Source of the DNA: Caulobacter sp. Root343
GTDB lineage: Bacteria; Pseudomonadota; Alphaproteobacteria; Caulobacterales; Caulobacteraceae
Assembly: GCF_001425745.1 (NCBI RefSeq)
Contig: NZ_LMDF01000008.1
Span: forward strand, 205,260 to 253,533
Length of the DNA: 48,274 bases
Direction of reading: 5' to 3'
The notes under the pieces are model-generated. The model saw only the letters and a list, made by a program, of their open reading frames with translations. It was not told where the DNA came from and did no database searches. Positions 45,418 through 48,274 of this stretch are shown here, in pieces (the stretch's first letter is position 1; every line of letters begins with the position of its first letter). The position numbers and the translations under genes were made by a program.

Positions 45418-46314
45418 ATGCAGCAAGCCGACTTCGCCGATCTCGACGCCTTCACCGCCGTGGCCCGGTCACGCGGCTTCCGCGCCGCCGCCGCCCTGCG
45501 CAACGTCTCGGCCTCGTCGCTGAGCGAGGCGATTCGGCGACTGGAGACGCGGCTGGGCGTGCGCCTCCTGAACCGCACCACCCGCAGCGTCACCCCCACC
45601 GAGGCGGGCCAGAAACTGCTGGAGCGTCTGTCCCCGGCCCTGGCCGATGTCGCCCTGGCCCTGGACGAGGTCAACGCCTTCCGCGACAGCCCGACCGGGA
45701 CCCTGCGCCTGAACGTGCCGGTGGTGGTTGCCAAGGTGATGATGCCGCGCCTGATCCCGAGGTTCCTGGCCCAGAACCCCGGCGTCGCCGTCGAGATCGT
45801 CGCCGAGGACAATTTCATCGACGTGCTGGCCGCCGGCTACGACGCCGGGGTCCGCTACGACGAGCGGCTGGAGAAGGACATGATCGCCGTGCCGCTGTCG
45901 GGCCCCCAGCGGTTCGTCGTCGTCGGTTCCCCGGCCTATTTCGTCGCCCACGGCCGGCCGACCCATCCGCGCGACGTGCTGGACCATGCCTGCATCCGCC
46001 ACCGCTTCGCCAGCGGCGTGTCCTATCCCTGGGAGTTCGAGAAGGACGGCGAGGTCATCCGCCTGGATCCGCCCGGCCGGTTGACCACCACCGACGCGGA
46101 CCTGAAGCACGCCGCCTGTGAGGCCGGTGTCGGGCTGTTGGCCACCTTCGAGGACTTCGTGGCCGAGGCGGTCGCGGCCGGGCGGCTGGAGGCGGTGCTG
46201 GAGGACTGGCTGCCCCCGTTCACCGGCCCCTATCTCTACTATCCCAGCCGCCGGCACATGCCCGCGCCGCTGCGAGCCTTCGTCGATTTCGTCAAGGCCG
46301 AGCGGGGCGCTTAG
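45418..46314 (+). CDS. LysR-family transcriptional regulator
   Basis: This is a 298-residue LysR regulator. The DNA-binding helix-turn-helix is at residues 6-65 with FTAVARSRGFRAAAALRNVSASSLSEAIRRLETRLGVRLLNRTTRSVTPT in outline. The effector domain has LRLNVPVVVAKVMMPRLIPRFLAQNPGVAVEIV, YDAGVRYDERLEKDM, and GVGLLATFEDFVAEAV near the end, the pattern of the CrgA/AaeR-like subgroup that often controls a divergent oxidoreductase. The adjacent aldo/keto reductase is the likely target. The 93-base gap between the two start codons should hold a T-N11-A operator. The stop overlaps the convergent membrane protein by four bases. Confidence 0.93.
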   Translation: MQQADFADLDAFTAVARSRGFRAAAALRNVSASSLSEAIRRLETRLGVRLLNRTTRSVTPTEAGQKLLERLSPALADVALALDEVNAFRDSPTGTLRLNVPVVVAKVMMPRLIPRFLAQNPGVAVEIVAEDNFIDVLAAGYDAGVRYDERLEKDMIAVPLSGPQRFVVVGSPAYFVAHGRPTHPRDVLDHACIRHRFASGVSYPWEFEKDGEVIRLDPPGRLTTTDADLKHAACEAGVGLLATFEDFVAEAVAAGRLEAVLEDWLPPFTGPYLYYPSRRHMPAPLRAFVDFVKAERGA

Positions 46315-46871
46315 GCTTCCGCCGCCTTGCGAAACAACCCGGCCGAGGCCAGCCACAGGGCCGCGAAGATCACGGTCACGCCGATCACGTCGCGCGGCCA
46401 GGCCTGACCCTCGGCGCCCAGGTCGCCGACCAGGGCGATGATCATGATCGCCACCTGGGCCAGCGCGGCGGCGCCCATGGCGTGAGCCATGCCGGCTGGC
46501 TTGAGCCGCGCCATCGCCGCTCCGCCGATCCCGATCAGCAGCACGCCGGCGTACATCAGATTGGCCGCGTTGGCCTCGGAGCCGATGATCCCGACCGCGC
46601 CGGTAACCAGCACCAGCAGCACGGACGCGAGCAGGGCCAGGCCGACGGCGGCGCGATAGGCCACGCTGCCCGACTTCCAGGTCACGAACTCCAAGACCAG
46701 GCCGGACCCGATCAGCAGGCCGCCGAACAGGCCGAAGTCGAACAGCGTCCACTTCACCTCCTCGGTGAATTGCATCGCCACCCACGGCGTCGCGATCAGG
46801 GCCGCCACTGCCGACCAGGCGGCGATCCGCCAGCCGTTGGCCAAGCCGCCGCGTTTCATGGTGTCGTTCAT
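46311..46871 (-). CDS. Small polytopic membrane protein (186 aa)
   Basis: This is a 186-residue inner-membrane protein with about five to six hydrophobic segments: WRIAAWSAVAALIATPWVAM, FDFGLFGGLLIGSGLVLEFV, YRAAVGLALLASVLLVLVTGAVGII, NLMYAGVLLIGIGGAAMA, HAMGAAALAQVAIMIIALV and DVIGVTVIFAALWLASAGLF. The FTEEVKW motif after helix 1 recalls a family of uncharacterised small alphaproteobacterial membrane proteins. Function unknown. ATG 46871 is preferred to 46877 on SD spacing (GGGG). It is divergent from the DUF998 gene. Confidence 0.8.
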   Translation of the reverse strand: MNDTMKRGGLANGWRIAAWSAVAALIATPWVAMQFTEEVKWTLFDFGLFGGLLIGSGLVLEFVTWKSGSVAYRAAVGLALLASVLLVLVTGAVGIIGSEANAANLMYAGVLLIGIGGAAMARLKPAGMAHAMGAAALAQVAIMIIALVGDLGAEGQAWPRDVIGVTVIFAALWLASAGLFRKAAEA

Positions 46872-47093
46872 CGTCATCCCCGTCTGCCCCGTTTGAGTAA
46901 GGCGGACAGCTTGGCGCGCTCGGCGGTGAGCGGCATGAGCGAATTGTGAGGTCTTGCTGAAAAGTGGCGTGCGAGGCTTGTCGCGCCTTTTGATGACAGG
47001 GCCGGGGTTGCATCGCGCCCCCGCACCTTGTGTTCTTCACCACCCCGCCTGGCTCAAGGCATGGCCGGTCACGTGGGCACGAGGGGAAAGCGC

Positions 47094-47750
47094 ATGCAGC
47101 GCCTTGCAAGTGTCGATCGCCGACCACAGCGTCTGGCCGAGGTCGCCATCGCGTGTTTTGGCTATTTCGTCGTCGCGCTGCTCCTGCTGCATGTCCTGCG
47201 GCCGGACTACACGCCGATCGACCACATGATCAGCGACTATGCGGTCGGACGTCTGGGCTGGGTGATGACGACGGCCTTCGTCGCGCTGTCGGCGGGCTGC
47301 CTGACGCTGGGACTGGGCATGGCCCTGGCCGGCCCCAAGGCCTTGGCGGGGCGGGCGGCGGTGCTGCTCCTGTGGGTCGCGACGGTCGGCCTGTTGACCT
47401 CGGCGATTTTTCCCACCGACCTGGAGGCCGCGCCCACGACACACACGGGCGACATCCACACCGCCAGCTTCCTGATCAATGTGATCAGCGTCATCCTGTG
47501 CGCGGCGCTCTTCGCCATCGCCTTTCACCGAAGCGACGAGTGGCGTGGCTATCGATGGACCGGCCTGGCGCTGGCCATCGTCTTGCTCGCGGCCTTCATC
47601 GCCCAGTTCCTGACCCTGCATCGGGGCGCGCCCTACGGGCTGACGAACCGTCTGTTCGTCGCCGTGATGATGGCCTGGTTCGTGACGACCGCGATGCGGC
47701 TCCGCCGGACCGTCATGGTTCGACAAGCCGCCATGACGCCCTTGGCGTAG
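47094..47750 (+). CDS. DUF998 membrane protein
   Basis: This is a 218-residue inner-membrane protein of the DUF998 type, with about six transmembrane helices. Conserved features are HVLRPDYTPIDHMISDYAVGRLGWVMTTAFVALSAGC in outline, IFPTDLEAAPTTHTGDIHTASFLI (the family's polar signature between helices 3 and 4) and the last helix AVMMAWFVTTAMRL. ATG 47094 with GAGGGG seven bases upstream is clear, whereas the longer frame from 47028 is not gene-like. The biochemical role of DUF998 is unknown. Confidence 0.88.
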   Translation: MQRLASVDRRPQRLAEVAIACFGYFVVALLLLHVLRPDYTPIDHMISDYAVGRLGWVMTTAFVALSAGCLTLGLGMALAGPKALAGRAAVLLLWVATVGLLTSAIFPTDLEAAPTTHTGDIHTASFLINVISVILCAALFAIAFHRSDEWRGYRWTGLALAIVLLAAFIAQFLTLHRGAPYGLTNRLFVAVMMAWFVTTAMRLRRTVMVRQAAMTPLA

Positions 47751-47854
47751 CTGGAGGCCCGGCCGACCCTGCGATCGTCTCGCCGTGAGATGTAAGGAGG
47801 GCTCCTTCTCTGGGGGAGAAGAGGTCTCACACAAGCGAGGCCGTGCTCCGTAGA

Positions 47855-48041
47855 ATCCCTCTCTCATGGAGAGAGGGAGGGGCCCGCCGCGTAGCGGTGG
47901 GAGGGTGAGTGGGTAGGCGAAGCCCCTGGACGATCTTGGCGCTGTCGAGGGACTCAGTGCCGGCACGCCGGTTGAGGGTGTAACCACTCACCCTCCCACG
48001 CCTGCGGCGTGGGCCCCTCCCTCTCTCTCAGAGAGAGGGAT
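47855..48041. repeat. Inverted pair of 58-base arms
   Basis: 47855-47912 and 47984-48041 are inverted copies with few mismatches. The shared core includes GAGAGAGGGAGGGGCCC and GGGAGGGTGAGTGG; each arm carries its own small hairpin (CCGCGTAGCGG and ACGCCGCAGGCGT). They are separated by 71 bases and the right arm runs into the 120-base repeat. Confidence 0.9.
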
Positions 48042-48152
48042 TTTCGCGGGCGACCACGGGGATTGGGTGCGCTGTATCCCCGGTGTTCGCGAGATCGAAT
48101 CCAGCGATATCAACCACTTCTCACTTTTACACGCCTCTGAATGATCCGCGTT
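48031..48152. repeat. Degenerate 120-base repeat, copy 2
   Basis: This copy has the same orientation as bases 1-120 and starts inside the right arm of the 58-base inverted pair. The overlap with that arm (GAGAGAGGGAT) is also the very first sequence of the window, so copy 1 is probably preceded by a similar inverted pair outside the window. Homology ends near GATCCGCGTT at 48152. Confidence 0.75.
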
Positions 48153-48274
48153 GAATCCCGTTGCACAATCATAACCGTCCCCGTCGCAAGGGGAGGGCGC
48201 TTGGATCCGGCCCGAAGCGGCGATGGGGATAGGCTGAGCGGGGTCGCCGTTGGGTCCCCGGCTGGCTCGTCAGG

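Larger units (their letters stand above)
47751..48274. other. Gene-free right end, mostly repeats
   Basis: No gene is seen in this 524-base stretch. A short hairpin CTTCTC-TGGGG-GAGAAG (47805-47821) follows the DUF998 gene. Then come a 58-base inverted pair (47855-47912 and 47984-48041) and a second copy of the 120-base repeat (48031-48152). The last 120 bases show nothing I can name. Confidence 0.6.

Noticed and set aside
1..48274. tRNA, rRNA, CRISPR arrays, prophage or intact transposase genes
   Set aside because: No TPsiC-like GGTTCGAATCC arm with a matching cloverleaf, no regularly spaced repeats, and no integrase, transposase or phage structural motifs were found on reading both strands.

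Overview
The window looks like a chromosomal segment of a free-living alphaproteobacterium, most likely Caulobacter or a close relative in the Caulobacteraceae. The reasons are very high GC, strong GC3 bias that opens long antisense reading frames almost everywhere, TonB-dependent receptors, a SapC-type protein, a TadG-like protein, many DUF-type proteins usual in that family, and CtrA-like and DnaA-like boxes. This is inferred from sequence character only. No rRNA, tRNA, CRISPR array, phage or intact transposase was found.

Layout. 1-553 is non-coding and opens with a degenerate 120-base repeat that recurs at 48031-48152. 581-8884: small hypothetical, TonB receptor, pgi, two exported proteins, a DsbD/ScsB-type reductant conduit and a MaoC-like protein. 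8954-13290: SapC, a class A acid phosphatase lipoprotein and the translationally coupled agmatine-to-putrescine operon (aguA, aguB, GNAT). 13449-19093: a second TonB receptor, a GT39 glycosyltransferase and a two-subunit 3-oxoacid CoA-transferase. 19202-24760: KefG-like/KefC K+ efflux pair, fatty acid desaturase, OmpA lipoprotein and a 2OG-Fe(II) dioxygenase. 24804-27966: vWA/TadG-like protein with an insert of two similar beta domains, then trmD-rplS.

28122-30201 is the accessory-looking part: five short unrelated minus-strand genes of visibly lower GC, including DUF4303-like and DUF6980-like proteins, resembling an orphan immunity-gene array without a visible toxin. 30287-34358 has an M23 peptidase, a tiny ORF, a GcvA-like LysR regulator, a candidate small RNA and an MFS transporter. 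34468-38036 is leuC-leuD-(YgiN-like)-leuB. 38153-41842 holds a chemoreceptor and an acyl-CoA synthetase whose Shine-Dalgarno is buried in a perfect 12-bp hairpin. 41931-43012 is a compact DUF2089 / small membrane protein / SHOCT-like operon. 43019-47750 has a GNAT, SRPBCC, hot-dog thioesterase, aldo-keto reductase with divergent LysR, and two small membrane proteins.

The intergenic DNA is rich in palindromic repeats of at least four kinds: three copies of a ~100-bp TGTCATCCCGG element, a 138-bp element with 21-base ends, a 100-bp cruciform-like block, and a 58-base inverted pair joined to the 120-base repeat. The most interesting items are the five-gene low-GC array, the double insert in the TadG-like protein, the SD-sequestering hairpin, the putative sRNA with an anti-SD loop, and the DUF2089 operon. 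All coordinates come from reading the sequence; family names come from motif recognition, not database searches.
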